Source of the DNA: Diphasiastrum complanatum
Taxonomy: Eukaryota > Streptophyta > Lycopodiopsida > Lycopodiales > Lycopodiaceae
Length of the DNA stretch: 64,000 nt
Assembly: GCA_029204225.1 (NCBI GenBank)
Contig: CM055111.1
Span: 15,627,207-15,691,206, forward strand
Direction: 5' to 3'
A model generated the notes under the pieces. That model worked only from the letters and a program-made list of their open reading frames with translations. It made no database searches and was not told the origin of the DNA. The translations under genes were made by a program, and so were the position numbers. How positions within the stretch are numbered: the stretch's first letter is position 1; every line of letters starts with the position of its first letter. Shown here piece by piece: positions 11,876 through 23,993 of this stretch.

Positions 11876-12612
11876 TGTTGAATCTCACACGTGTGGACTG
11901 TCCACTACATGTACTTGTGATCTCCTAAGGTGTGTAGATGCACCAAGATCAAGACTAGATTGAGATTCAAGATCAATCTTGAATCCTATGGCAAAAACAC
12001 ACTACTACATGCATTCAATCACTTCCAACTCTCACTCACACGTGTGGGAAGTATTCAAAAAATAATCTAAGTGAAAACAAGCTGCTCTCCTCGGGTAGAG
12101 AGAGAAAATGCATCAAGAGCTCTTGGGTAGAGAGAGAAAGCTAGAAATCCAATAACTCACAAAATCCATGAAATCACCAAATCAATTGCATTCAAAATGA
12201 GGAGTACAATGATACTAGTAGGTCCACGAGCTACCACTATGCTTAACTATGATTGGACCATATTTTGTCACCTCTTGATCCTATTGGATAATTGATCTAT
12301 GCACCTCTTAATTCTATTGGACTATATTCAAGCACACCTCAATTTCCTATTGGACCTCACAAGGTTCCACCTCTAAATCCTATTTGACCTCTTGGAATTC
12401 ATCAAACAAAAACTTTACACTTGTCTACACTCTAATTAGCAAGTGTTTAGCCTCTTACTCTATTTTGGCTCAATAGTGGCATTACAAGTGGAAATGCATA
12501 ATTTGCCATCTATGCCAAATTTATTCCTATCAACATCCTATACCTAGATGCTTGATGTAGAAAACATAAGACCCCTATATCTAACATAGATAATCTTTTT
12601 CAATTCTTCACA
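11876..12612 (-). repeat. 3' LTR of copia A
   Basis: 737 bases, TGTGAAGAATTG...ATTCAACA on the minus strand. Two CACGTG (G-box) palindromes lie at 11888-11893 and 12039-12044. About 2.2% different from the 5' LTR. Confidence 0.95.
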
Positions 12613-12630
12613 CTCCTCCTAAAAAATTAT

Positions 12631-14577
12631 CTATGAAAATTTGAGCATTGATCTTGATATAACTCCAAGATTAGATCTATGCTTGATGAAAGCACTTTTG
12701 CTCAAAGGCTTGGTGAGTAGATCGGCAATACAAGAGGACGAGTTGACATGCTCCAAGTAGATTTCTCCTCCAATAAGCTTTTCTCTCACAAAATGATGTG
12801 CCACTTCTATGTGCTTGCTTCTTGCATGAAATATGGGATTATTGGCAAGAGCTTGGGCCGAGATGTTATCACACTTGATCATTGGTAGATCATCCTCCTC
12901 GATGCAATTTAGTTCCATTAAAAACCTCTTGATCCAAAGCACTTCTTTGGTAGTTGTAGTGAGTGATTTGTACTCGGCCTCACATGAAGAGAGAGATATA
13001 GTATCTTGCTTTTTGGAAAGCCAAGATATTAGATTGCCCCCAAGAAAGATAGTATATGCACTAATAGACTTTCGATCCATCTTGTCACTTGCAAAGTCCG
13101 AATCTGAGTAGCCGATAATGGATAGATCTTCACTTTTATAGAGTAGACCATAATCACAAGATGAAGATACATATCTTAGAATCCTCTTGGCCATCTTCCA
13201 ATGATGGATCTTAGGATCTTGCATAAATTGACTCAATTTGTGTAAACAAAAACTAATATCGGGCCTAGTAATGGTAAGCCAAATCAAGGAGCCTACAAGA
13301 CTCCTAAAAAGTGTGATGTCCTCAAAGGATCTTTCATCACCTTTATTAGGATCTTTTACAATTTGCTCCATTGGAGTATCTATGCTCTTAGAATTTTTCA
13401 TATGGAATTTTTTCAACATAGAGTGAGCATATCTAGATTGGCATATAAAGACATGATTTTCATAAAAATCAATTTCTAGGCCTAGGATGTAATGTATCTC
13501 TGAGCCTAGATCTTGCATTTTAAACTCACATCCAAGTGCTAGCTTGGTTTCATCAACTAGCTTGATACAACTTCCACAAAGAATAATGTCATCAACATAA
13601 ATTAGAAGAATGACAATATTGCTATCAACAAACTTTAGATACATGGAAGGATCATAGTCACTAAGAGTAAATCCTAGTGAGATAAGAAAAGAGTTAAGTC
13701 TTGAATACCATGATCTTGGTGCTTGCTTGAGTCCATAAAGACTTTTGAAGAGCAAGCACACTTTGGACTCAATCTTGATGAATCCTTGAGGTTGTTCCAT
13801 ATAGATCTCCTCCTCAAGATAACCATTTAGAAAAGCATTGGATACATCTAATTGGGACACCTTCTACTTGAAAAAACAAGCAAGAGAAATAAGAATTCTT
13901 ATTGTCACCATCTTTGCAACGGGTGCAAAGGTCTCCTCATAATCAAGACCATGGATTTGAGCAAATTCTTTGGCACATAATCTTGCTTTATGCTTGTTGA
14001 TGGTGCCATCATGATTGAACTTGATCCGAAATACCCACTTGCAACCAATCACATGCTTGTTGGATGGAGGATCCACAAGCTCCCAAGTATTGTTGGTGAT
14101 CAATGCATCATACTCTTGCTTCATGGCATCATACCGCTCCTTGGTATTGAGTGCCTCTTGTACATTCTTTGGCTCTTCATGAGAGACATAAAAAACATAA
14201 TTAGTGGAATCAAGATCCACTTGTTTGCCTTTGTCAACATATGAGAGCCTCTTAGGCTCGGATCTATCTCTCATGGATCTTCTTGGTGAAAAAATCCGAG
14301 GAGAGTCTTCTTCAAATCTGGACCCCATCACATCATGATTGTCTTCAAAATCAATAATTGATGATGCATCCATAGATTTCTTGATCTCGGCCTCTTCAAA
14401 TGATGAGTGTTGATCTTCATGAAAGACAACATCTTTACTTTCAATAACTTGAGAAGTAGAGAGTATAAAGACTCTATAGGCCTTCTTGGTGGATGAGTAT
14501 CCAACCATGATCCCTTTGCATGCACTAGGATCTTCCTTCTTCCTTGTTTCCAAGGGAATATGGGCAAACATATGCAT
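12631..14577 (-). pseudogene. Copia A reverse transcriptase and RNase H region
   Basis: Carries the reverse transcriptase N-terminus (NTWELVDPPSNKHVIGCKWV, then ARLCAKEFAQIHGLDY), SNAFLNGYLEEEIYMEQPQG, and the YVDD motif in ILLIYVDDIIL. RNase H follows, with SLSSCEAEYKSLTTTTKEVLW and the ending ADLLTKPL. The part near 14300-14577 is the integrase/RT linker, with KAYRVFILSTSQVIESKDV. It is near full length for the domain pair but not intact. Confidence 0.88.
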
Positions 14578-15716
14578 CCAAAAACTCTAAGGTGATCAAC
14601 CTTAGGCTTCTTCAAAAATAAGATTTCATATGGTGACTTTCCTCCAAATGCTATATGTGGGAGCGTATTGCAAAGATAATTTGCACAATTAATGGCTTCT
14701 CCCCAAAAATCTTTGGGCAAAGATGCCTCAATTCTCATAGATTTTGCACATTCACATAGAGATCTATTCTTTCTCTCGGCCACTCCATTTTGAGATGGAG
14801 AGTAGGCACAAGAAAACTCTCTTTTAATGCCTTCAAGCTCACAAAAATCTTGAAATTTATTGGAGATATATTCACCACCTCCATCACTTCTAAGAGCTTT
14901 AATCTTGAACGAGAATTGCTTCTCTACATAAGCTTTGAAAATAAGGAAATGATCAAACACCATAAATTTTGAAGCAAGAAGATATATCCAAGTGAATCTT
15001 GTGTAATCATCGATGAAAGTAACAAAACAAGTGGCTCCTCCCTTGCTTGTAGTTGATGAGAAATGCACATCCGAGTGGATTAACTCCAAAGGATACTTGC
15101 TTTTGATAGAAGATCTTGTAAATGGCTTTTTGTGAGATTTAGCAATAGCACAAGCCTCACAAGGCTTGATCTTCTTGGAGAATGACTTTGGCAAGCCAAT
15201 AGCTTTGGACTCTTTGATCATAGAGAGCATGGATTTGTAGTTGGGATGTCCCAACCTCCTATGCCATAATTCCTCCATAGAGAGCTTGTTCACAAGAGCA
15301 ACATTACAAGCATTCACATACTCATTTGGATCTAGTTTATAGATGCCACCAAATCTAGATCCTAATGCAAGTATCTCATCATTCTTCTTGATAGTGCAAG
15401 TATCAACATTGAATTTTACATCAAGGCCATTATCAAGCAATTGGCCAACACTAATAAGATTCTTGGTAAGCTTAGGTACATAAAGAACTCTAGAGAGAGA
15501 GAGAACTTTAGAGGATGCAAGCTTCAAGGGAATGTTCCCTATGCCTTCAATAGGACATTCAAAATCATTTGCAGTGTATATTGATTTCTTCACTCCATCA
15601 TAAGGTGCAATAGAAGAGAAAGAGTCCTTGGAGCTACACATATGTGAAGAGGCTCCACTATCAATATACCATAGGCTGTCCTTCTTGAAAGGAGTAGATG
15701 AGAAACTAGAGACCAT
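14578..15716 (-). pseudogene. Copia A protease and integrase region
   Basis: The protease active site DSGA is in LWYIDSGASSHMC near 15660. The pre-integrase zinc segment reads LWHRRLGHPNYKSM. The integrase core carries HSDVHFSSTTSKGG, FVTFIDDYTRFTWIYLL, LRSDGGGEYISNKF and SPSQNGVAERKNR, which supply the D,D,E residues. The order is as in all copia polyproteins. Confidence 0.9.
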
Positions 15717-16651
15717 CAGAGATCCCTCTCCATCACTTGCAATAGTGTCTTCCTTCTCATTGGTAATATTGGCTTGCTTGAGTTGATTCTTCTTTTTGAA
15801 GCAATTGGTGGCATAATGACCTTTCTTGCCACAGTAAAAGCACTTGATCTTCTTCTTCTTCTTGAGATTGTATGATGAAGCATTGAGGAATCATCTTCCT
15901 CCTCATCTTTGTCTTTGGATTTGACTTTGTCCTTGCTTGAGGATTGTTGATGTTGGTTCTTGCTCCTCTCTTTGTGCTTATCCTTGGCAAAGAGAGCTTT
16001 GCCATCATTATGAGTGAGAGAAAGCTTGTCCATCCTCAAGAGCTTGTACTCTTGTCTTGATTCTTATGAAATTAGCACACTTTGGAGAGCCTCCAAACTT
16101 GGTAGCTCCTCCTTAATGGCATAGGATTGAACAAGGTTATCAAACTCACTTCTCAAGCCATTGAGAATGACTTGAACTAGCTCATTTTGATTGATGGAAT
16201 CACGAATGCAAGCAAGCTCTCTATGAATATCTTTTACTCTCAAAACATAACTAGATGCACTCTCATCACTCTTTTGGCTACTTTGAAAGATTTGATTCCT
16301 AAGAGTGAGAAGCCTAGAGGTATTCTTAGCCTCATAGATAGACTTGAGACAATCCCAAGCTTCTTTGGCTGTTGTACAAGTACCTATCTAGAGACATTCA
16401 TCTTGGAGAGCCATCCTAGCTCTCTTTTTGTATTTTTGAACCTCTTGAAGAACTTGTGGTTCTTCTTCAAGGCCAAGAACTATGTCCATCACATCTTGAA
16501 GGATCAAGATGGACTCCATCCTCATTTTCCAAATTGAATAATTTGAAGTGGTCAATCTTTCACTTGGTTCCAACAAGGATGAACCCATTGAAGACATTTG
16601 AAGTGAAGAAAACTCAAATGATGAACAATAAATGTTGTTACACACTTTCAA
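15716..16651 (-). pseudogene. Copia A gag region
   Basis: The gag N-terminus, with LTTSNYSIWKMRMESILILQ, starts around 16600. The C-terminus carries one zinc knuckle, CFYCGKKGHYATNC, at about 15795-15840, followed by lysine-rich linker into protease. Same family as the gag at 57862-58734. Broken. Confidence 0.82.
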
Positions 16652-17340
16652 TAGGATCCAATAATTGAGTACTATCTCCTCCTATGAAAGATCTTACAAC
16701 AATTTGTGAATTGATTCTCACTAGCTACTCAAATCTCTCTAAAACAAGATCTATTTCACATCAAATGATAGAGTATAGGCAAAGTTAGGATCTAACACTC
16801 TTAGCACGTGTGAGATACACTAAGAAACCAAATTTGACTCAAATACAATGATATTGCATAAAACAAAATGGCTAAGATCTCAAAACAGTGCCTAGATCAC
16901 ATATAGATGAGATTGGCAAGCATACAACTGTGATTTTGGATCAACCAAGCAATCTCTTGACCAAACCAAATGTGTCCACCCAGGTCTAGGTGCCCTACCT
17001 AACCCTCTTCAAAAGCTTATAACTTTTGATTGGCACAACCAAATGGAATGAAACTGATTGCAACAGAAACTAGACAAAAATAGCTTCAAAACAAGCTATC
17101 AAGCAAGATAAATGGATCAAACATGAGAGAGAACTTCCAAACTGAAATTGGATGTTCCTCACACGTGTCTGAGCACCTGATTCCGTACAGTACCAGGTCA
17201 GACCCAATCAATGTCCTTTTGATCTCTTTTGATCCAAGATTGAACACGATAGCTAGGAAAATGGGCCTTGACAACTTCTAGCTCAAGATTGATGAAAATT
17301 TTTCAATTAGATGGATCAAAATGCATGGTAACCTTAGGTA

Positions 17341-17353
17341 GGCTCTGATACCA
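17341..17353 (-). promoter_or_regulatory. Initiator-Met tRNA primer binding site, copia A
   Basis: TGGTATCAGAGCC on the minus strand, immediately adjacent to the LTR end CAACA. This is the classic plant copia primer site and fixes the element's orientation. Confidence 0.95.
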
Positions 17354-18090
17354 TGTTGAATTTCACACGTGTGGACTGTCCACTACATGTACTTGTGATC
17401 TCCTAAGGTGTGTAGATGCACCAAGATCAAGACTAGATTGAGATTCAAGATCAATCTTGAATCCTATGGCAAAAACACACTACTACATGCATTCAATCAC
17501 TTCCAACTCTCACTCACACGTGTGGGAAGTATTCAAAAAATAATCTAAGTAAAAACAAGCTGCTCTCCTCGGGTAGAGAGAGAAAATGCATCAAGAGCTC
17601 TCGGGTAGAGAGAGAAAGCTAGAAATCCAGTAACTCACAAAATCCATGAAATCACCAAATCAATTGCATTCAAAATGAGGAGTACAATGATACTAGTAGG
17701 TCCATGAGCTACCACTATGCTTAACTATGATTAGACCATCTTTTGTCACCTCTTGATCCTATTGGATCATTGATCTATGCACCTCTTAATTCTATTGGAC
17801 TATATTCAAGCACACCTCAATTTCCTATTGGACCTCACAAGGTTCCACCTCTAAATCCTATTGGACCCCTTGGAATTCATCAAACAAAAACTTTACACTT
17901 GTCTACACTATAATTAGCAAGTGTTTAGCCTCTTACTCTATTTTGGCTCAATAGTGGCATTACAAGTGGAAATGTATAATTTGCCATCTATGCCAAATTT
18001 ATTCCTATCAACATCCTACACCTAGATGCTTGATGTAAAAAACATAAGACCCCTTTATCTAACATAGATAATCTTTTTCAATTCTTCATA
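17354..18090 (-). repeat. 5' LTR of copia A
   Basis: Partner of 11876-12612, bounded by AATGG at 18091-18095 and by the primer site at 17353. G-boxes are at 17366-17371 and 17517-17522. The terminal TG is TA in this copy. Confidence 0.95.
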
Positions 18091-18262
18091 AATGGGTTAG
18101 ACAAAGTTGCAGCTGCATCCAAATACGATGTCAAACAAATCCACACACCTATTTGTAGACCTCTTGTCGAAGAACTGACATCTGTGATGGACCTAGTTTC
18201 GAATGCACTCAACTGGACATCCTCATGTAAATCCAACTCTCCTACTAACATACCAACATCTA

Positions 18263-18721
18263 TCACGATATGTGTCTCATCGGAACTCTTTCAAATATGA
18301 TGGAATCAACTCCATCGCTACTAACCACATCATGCACCTGCTCCAACTCATGAGAAATAAGCCTCCTCTTTGTTTTACTCATTTGCTCTAATGTATTCCT
18401 CCTCTCTGTTCTAGACTCTAACTCCGACGTCCTACATATGAGATCTCTATGAACATAATTAAGGGTGACAATCTCTCCTAAATTACTCCTAAAACCAACA
18501 TCACCAATGGGCATATGTTCGATGCTATGCAAGTTTGAAACCAAAATTGCAGTCGAACATGTCGCCTCCACATCAACACGGACGACAGGTGCGGATGATA
18601 ATGCCCTTTGCACCACATTGCTTTTTCTATTCAACCTCCTCCTCTTTGCGGACCTGCTCTCACCCTTTGGAGTAATGTACGTCCTCACACACTCAAGGTT
18701 TGTCCATGCTCTACTGTACAT
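18263..18721 (-). CDS. Hypothetical open frame, 152 codons
   Basis: ATG at 18721 (MYSRAWTNLECVRTYITPKG). A basic stretch SAKRRRLNRKS near residue 23 looks like a nuclear-localisation type cluster, and the C-terminal half is rich in charged residues. I do not recognise a family. An overlapping minus-strand frame continues to about 18078, and copia A is inserted immediately beyond. If this was a gene, A may have landed in or next to it. Equally, it may be a piece of an unrecognised transposon. Confidence 0.3.
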   Translation of the reverse strand: MYSRAWTNLECVRTYITPKGESRSAKRRRLNRKSNVVQRALSSAPVVRVDVEATCSTAILVSNLHSIEHMPIGDVGFRSNLGEIVTLNYVHRDLICRTSELESRTERRNTLEQMSKTKRRLISHELEQVHDVVSSDGVDSIIFERVPMRHIS

Positions 18722-18884
18722 ATAATTTTCACTTTTTCAGAAACAAAAACCTCTGGAATTGAAACACAAATTATTAGATTTGTTGTAAATTTTTTTGAGA
18801 ATAACAAGACAATTGCTGCTGAAACATATAATCAAAAAAATGTTGAATATATGCACTATTTGATTAAGGGTATTATAGCTATTT

Positions 18885-19012
18885 GTAGAGGTAGGTGATC
18901 AACTGAATGTTTGAGGTAAGTGATCAGCTGAATATTTGTGGTAAGTGATCTGTCAAATGTCTGTGGTAAGTGATCAGCCGAATGTCTGTGATAAGTGATG
19001 ATTTGTCTATGT
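18885..19012. repeat. Degenerate tandem repeat of about 32 bases
   Basis: At least four units of the form 'ggtaagtgatcagctgaatgt'. A further partial unit at about 19255-19290 lies right at the copia B 3' LTR edge. Confidence 0.85.
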
Positions 19013-19070
19013 TGCTTGTGAATACTTTTTGAGATAGTTACTCTCATTCAGTTCATCATGCCAGAAAAAC

Positions 19071-19208
19071 TAATAAATGGGTACACTAATAAAATGTACA
19101 CTATCTAAACATCAAATGTTCCTACATCACACCTGGCTAATAAATGGGTACACTAATAAATGTACATTATCTGAACATCAAATGTTCTCGCGTCACACCT
19201 GGCTAATA
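19071..19208. repeat. Tandem duplication of about 67 bases
   Basis: Two head-to-tail units starting 'taataaatgggtacactaat' at 19071 and 19138, each ending 'cacacctggc', with a few substitutions. Confidence 0.9.
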
Positions 19209-20214
19209 GTTAAGCAGTATGTTGCTTGGTGTGAGGGATGATTAGCCCAATGTCTACGGTAAGTGATCAACCGAATGTCTATGGTAAGGAATCGGCTAGT
19301 AATTATTCTTCCGTAGAGAACACGATGAAAGTTTGAATAAATCAAACTAATATCAGTGTCTTCAATCGGGTCTGTATCTGATCTATTTACTAATAGAACA
19401 GTATTAGCTCTGATTGAATATGCGTGCGAAAATTATATGCGGAAGTAAGAGACAACTTAAGACAATTTCTAGACAATAAGAAACTATTGATCAAAAACGA
19501 ATTTTTATCACTATGAATCTGAATCATCAATATACATCTCTTGTTGTCTTATCTCGCTCTTGTGTCTCTGATTGAGTTACTGATTTACAACAAGTAGTGC
19601 ACATGTATTTATATTGCTACACGACAGGTTTTTTGGCCTTTCAATGCTGTAACAGTAGATATCTAACCGTTTACGATGGTTGATATTCAAATAGATGCTA
19701 TGTTTTCAGGGTCAAATAATTTCTGTTCATGAATTATTTGCAAAAGCTTATCTCTTCGTCTCAGCTTCGTGTTCCGGAAAATTTTCACGACACTTGTCTT
19801 TTCGCGACAGATGACAATTCTCGAGCTTGAAGAAAAATCAGAATATTTCGTGAATTGTTCACTTATGTGGCCTGCTACACAAGCCCATCGAGCCAGAAAT
19901 TGGTCGGATTCAGTAAAGAATGGTCAAAACTTCAAACGGGAGGTGTCCACAGATTTGTGGGCTCGACACGAATCCACAGGTTCATTTTCAGCTCAATTTC
20001 GACACCGTTTGTCCAGAAACGGCTCTACCGAAGGGAATGCCACTAAATGGACTACTTTTCAACATTCCCAAGAAATGGTCGAATGTCGTCGAACGTAGTC
20101 CATTTCAAATCCTCTATTCCGTCCTTTGATGCACGCCGAGACGAACCTACAAGACTAAATTGGGCTCCAAACGGTTCAATACTCATAGAAAAACATGCGT
20201 TCGAACCAGAAATC

Positions 20215-21615
20215 CTAAATTCTCCGCTGCTTCTTCTCGACTAAGTCCCTAATCACATGATACTTGATAGCTATATGCTTCGGTTTTGAGTGAAATACAA
20301 GATCTTTCGTAAGATAGATTGTTGAAGTGTTATCCATCAACAAGACATAAGGTTCATTGATAGATTCATCAAATCCTTCCAACATCTGTTTGATCCAAAT
20401 CAGCTCATTTGCCATCTTGGCTACTGCTACATATTCCGCCTCACATGAAGATTGAGCTACTGCTGTTTGCTTCTTGCTTATCCAGAGCATGGCTGCGCCA
20501 GATGCAAGAGTACAACCTCTTGAAATACTTTTGCTATCATCCTTCATGAATGCCCAGCTTGCGTCACTATAAGATTCGATGTGAAATATAGCTTCCATCG
20601 AATAACGTAGTCCATAGTCTTTCATTTCCTGGAGATATTGTAGTACTCTCTTTGATAACATCCAATGCAAAGATCCTGGGTTCAGATTATATTGGCTTAG
20701 CTTGTATACTGAAAACGCTATATCAGTTCTGGTGTTGTATGCTAGGTATAATAATGATCCAATCAGCCTACGATAGGGTGTTTTGGCCATTCGTTCCTCT
20801 TCCTTGAGAGTCTGCAGACAATCTGTCTTGCTCAATATTGTTCCAGGTATCATGGGAGTATGCAGACCTTTGCATTTGAGCATGTTGAAGTCTTCAATGA
20901 TCTTTTGAATGTACTTTTGTTGGTGAAGATATGACTTGCCACCTTCAAAGTCTCTCACAATCTGCAAGCCTAGATAGATTTTAGCTTCTCCTAGGTGAGC
21001 AATCTCAAATATTTCATAAATGTCTCTTTTGACATTTGAAATTAACTTATCTTTTTTTGAGAAGATAAGCGTGTCATCAACATAGATAGCTAGAATGATT
21101 ATTTCATTTTGGACATGCTTGATATAGACATTTGACTCAGCAAATAGAGGTTTGAAGCCTAAGGAATGTAGTGCATTGTCCTTCTTTTTATACCATTGTC
21201 TGGCTGCTTGTTTCAGATCATAAATGCTTTTATTTATGTGAACTCCGTATTTAGGATATTCTTGGTTTACAAAACCAAGTGGTTGGTCCATGAATAAGTC
21301 TTCTTCCAATTCTGCATGCAAGAAAGAAGTATTCTCATCCACAATATGGATTTTTAGATCATGAGCCACTACATACGCAAATAACAAGTGAATTGATGTA
21401 TGTTTGACTACCGGTGAGAAAGTATCAGTGTAGTTGATTCCATACTTCTGTGAAAATCCTTTAGCAACTAACCTTGCTTTGTATCTGATGTTTTCTACAT
21501 CAGGACCTATTTTGATCTTGTAGATCCACTTGCACTTGACAGGTTTTTTGCCATCAGGTAGAGGTGCAAGTGTCCATACATTGTTCTTATACATGGATGA
21601 CATTTCGTCCTCCAT
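20215..21615 (-). pseudogene. Copia B reverse transcriptase and RNase H
   Basis: Frame of about 466 codons. Residues 1-250 hold the reverse transcriptase, with CKWIYKIKI, ARLVAKGFSQKYG, and YVDD in ILAIYVDDTLIF as the polymerase metal-binding motif. The rest holds the copia RNase H, with SSCEAEYVAVAKMANELIWIK and a KHIAIKYHVIRDLV end. The upstream polyprotein is decayed, so this is a fossil fragment despite its open frame. Confidence 0.85.
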
Positions 21616-23085
21616 TGCCTGAATCCATCAATCTTTATTGGTCCATCAATAGCTTTCTTGAATGTTTGAGGTTCGTAAGAGAAACCACAAAATTCGATGG
21701 CTGTATTAAAAAAATCTTGACTATACCTTTCTGGTGATTTTCGTTGTCTGTCAGATCTTCTCACAGGTGGTTTCGAGTCCGATTTTGCAGGTCTCAAGTT
21801 TGATTCTGATTCGAGCTTTTCTGCTAGAATTTGAATTGGCGATTTGAGTCTGTTAAGCACTCGATCTTGACCTCCCTCTAAATTTGGTAAGACTCTTTCA
21901 TCTTATGCTTGTTTTTCTTCTGTCGTCATTGGTAGCTCATAATAGTTTTTGAGAACTTCATAGTCGACTAGGTCATTGTCTGCTATGTATTTTGTCTCAT
22001 CAAATTTAACATCTCAAACAACTTTTGTCTTGCCAATTTCTAGTATAATATGACGAATGTAACTCGAATCCTACCATAAAACCTTGTCCTGTCTTTTCAT
22101 TGAGTTTCTTTCTCAATTTATCTGGTATGTGCATATACACTATGCATCCAAATGTCCGAACATGTGCTAGATTTGGCTTCGACTTCTACCATATCTCATA
22201 AGAAGTTTTATCTGGTATTCAAGATTTCAAAATACAATTTTGAAGAAAATTTGATGTAGCCATTGCTTCTGCCCACAACTATTTTGGTGCTTTCGCATGA
22301 GCCATCATACACCTTGCAGCTTCCATCAGTGTGCGATTCCTTCGTTCAACTATTCCATTGTGTTAAGGTGTGTAAGATGCAGTCTTCGTGTGCATAATAC
22401 CGCGATTAGTACAATAAGCCTTGAATTCATTAGAATTGTGCTCACCTCCATGATCTGTGCGAATCTACTTTAGCTTATTGCATGTCTGCTTCTCAACCCA
22501 ATTCATATACTCAACAAATTTCTCGAAAGCTTCCAATTTGGTACCAATAAAGTATACCATACTAAAATTTCCTGAAGTCATTAATAAACGTTATGAAGTA
22601 CTTTGCATCACCCAACGACAATACTTCGAATGGTCCTCAAATATCTAAATGCACAATTTCAAGTACCTTAGTTGCTTTATAAACATCCTTACTGAAAGGT
22701 GATCTAGTCATCTTGCCTTTAAGATAGGATTCGCAGGTAGTTCAAATATCTCTACTTGTGATTTTGACTCATTGAATTCTCTGACTTTTGTTGGCTTGGT
22801 ACAAGGCTTCCATGTTCATATGACATAGCCTCTTGTGCCACAATACATTTGTTGATTCCTGAGTTTGATTGACTTGTTCGATTCTTGTTCAAATGTTCAG
22901 GTGATATAAACTTCATTCTCTATTGCCTTTAGCAACCAGGTTATCAGAATCTTCCTCAAACAGTTTACAAGGGTTCTTTGTGAAGATTACTGACATGCTT
23001 GTATTGACTATCTTAGCTACAACTAGAAGATCTTTATCAAGAGTAGGGACATAGGGAACTTCCTCCAGTTTCTTATCTCCCTAAT

Positions 23086-23993
23086 TCATTCCTGCCATAA
23101 TACACCAGTTCCATCAACCATGTGTTTAGAACCATCTCCAAGTATAATAAATCTCGAATAGTTCGTCTTCTTGTACTCAGACAAATAATAGTCTACTACT
23201 GCATGACCCCGTTTATGACAATGAATGCATTCAATCTTTGGATCTAGCCAATACTTTTCTTCTGTGTGACCTGATCTTCTACATTTATTGCAGATTTTCT
23301 TATCACTAGAACTTTTCTGTTGTTTACCAGATTGTTGTTCATTTGGCTTAGACCCATTCTTTTTAGCAGACTCCCTCTTAAACTTAGACTTCTTAGAAGA
23401 TTTATTCTTTTGAGTAAATAGAGCATTTTTGGAATCACCATTGTCGTCATAGCATTCACGAGCTTCTACTTCCTCTTTAATTCCGTCTATTGCCTTTTGA
23501 AGTGTCATTGTCACATCTTTCGCCAATAAGGTTCTTGTTGCGTAGAATGACTTGGGTAGGGCTCGAAGAAAATAACTAGGCTGTTTTCTACACCAGAATT
23601 TTGCAAGGAAATAAACAGATCTTTAATCTTTCACGCGAATGTGTTCAGGTCTTTGCCGTCCCACTATAGGTAAGTCAATTGGTCGTCCAAGAACATGATC
23701 TGATCATGAGATCGAGTCTCATTTGTGGATTGCAATTATTCCCATAAATCTTTTGCGTTCGAAATTGATGTAAGATCTAGCATTATATTGTCATGCACTA
23801 AAGATGCAATAATTGCTATAGCTCTATCATTTTTTAAACTCCATTCTCGAAGTTCTTTACCAGGAGTAGCTACTGGCATCTCCTCTACTGGTTCTACCCA
23901 TTGCCATAGACCTTCGCCCTTCAATAAGAGTGAAGTCTTTAATTTCCAAATCAAGTAGTTTGAACCTTCTGGATCCAAGATCGTAGTGATCAT
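23086..23993 (-). pseudogene. Copia B gag (right arm)
   Basis: The gag start MITTILDPEGSNYLIWKL is at 23993 and a basic C-terminus with paired CCHC knuckles (CNKCRRSGHTEEKY, CIHCHKRGHAVVDY) lies at 23086-23526. The protein would coat RNA in the virus-like particle. The left-arm copy differs at only a few residues. Broken. Confidence 0.8.

Larger units (their letters stand above)
11876..18090 (-). mobile_element. Copia A, nearly whole element with TSD
   Basis: Complete outline of a 6.2-kb Ty1/copia on the minus strand. It has 737-base LTRs at both ends, target duplication AATGG at 11871-11875 and 18091-18095, an initiator-Met primer site at 17341-17353 directly next to the 5' LTR, and a purine tract TTTTTTAGGAGGAG next to the 3' LTR. 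Gag, protease, integrase, reverse transcriptase and RNase H lie in the order typical of copia. I counted about 16 differences between the LTRs (about 2.2%), suggesting insertion one to a few million years ago, depending on the rate used. The coding part has a handful of breaks, so it looks recently dead. Confidence 0.95.
18091..19290. other. Unassigned stretch between copia A and copia B
   Basis: Contains the minus-strand open frame 18263-18721 and two repeat clusters (18885-19012 and 19071-19208). Nothing else is recognised. Confidence 0.5.
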
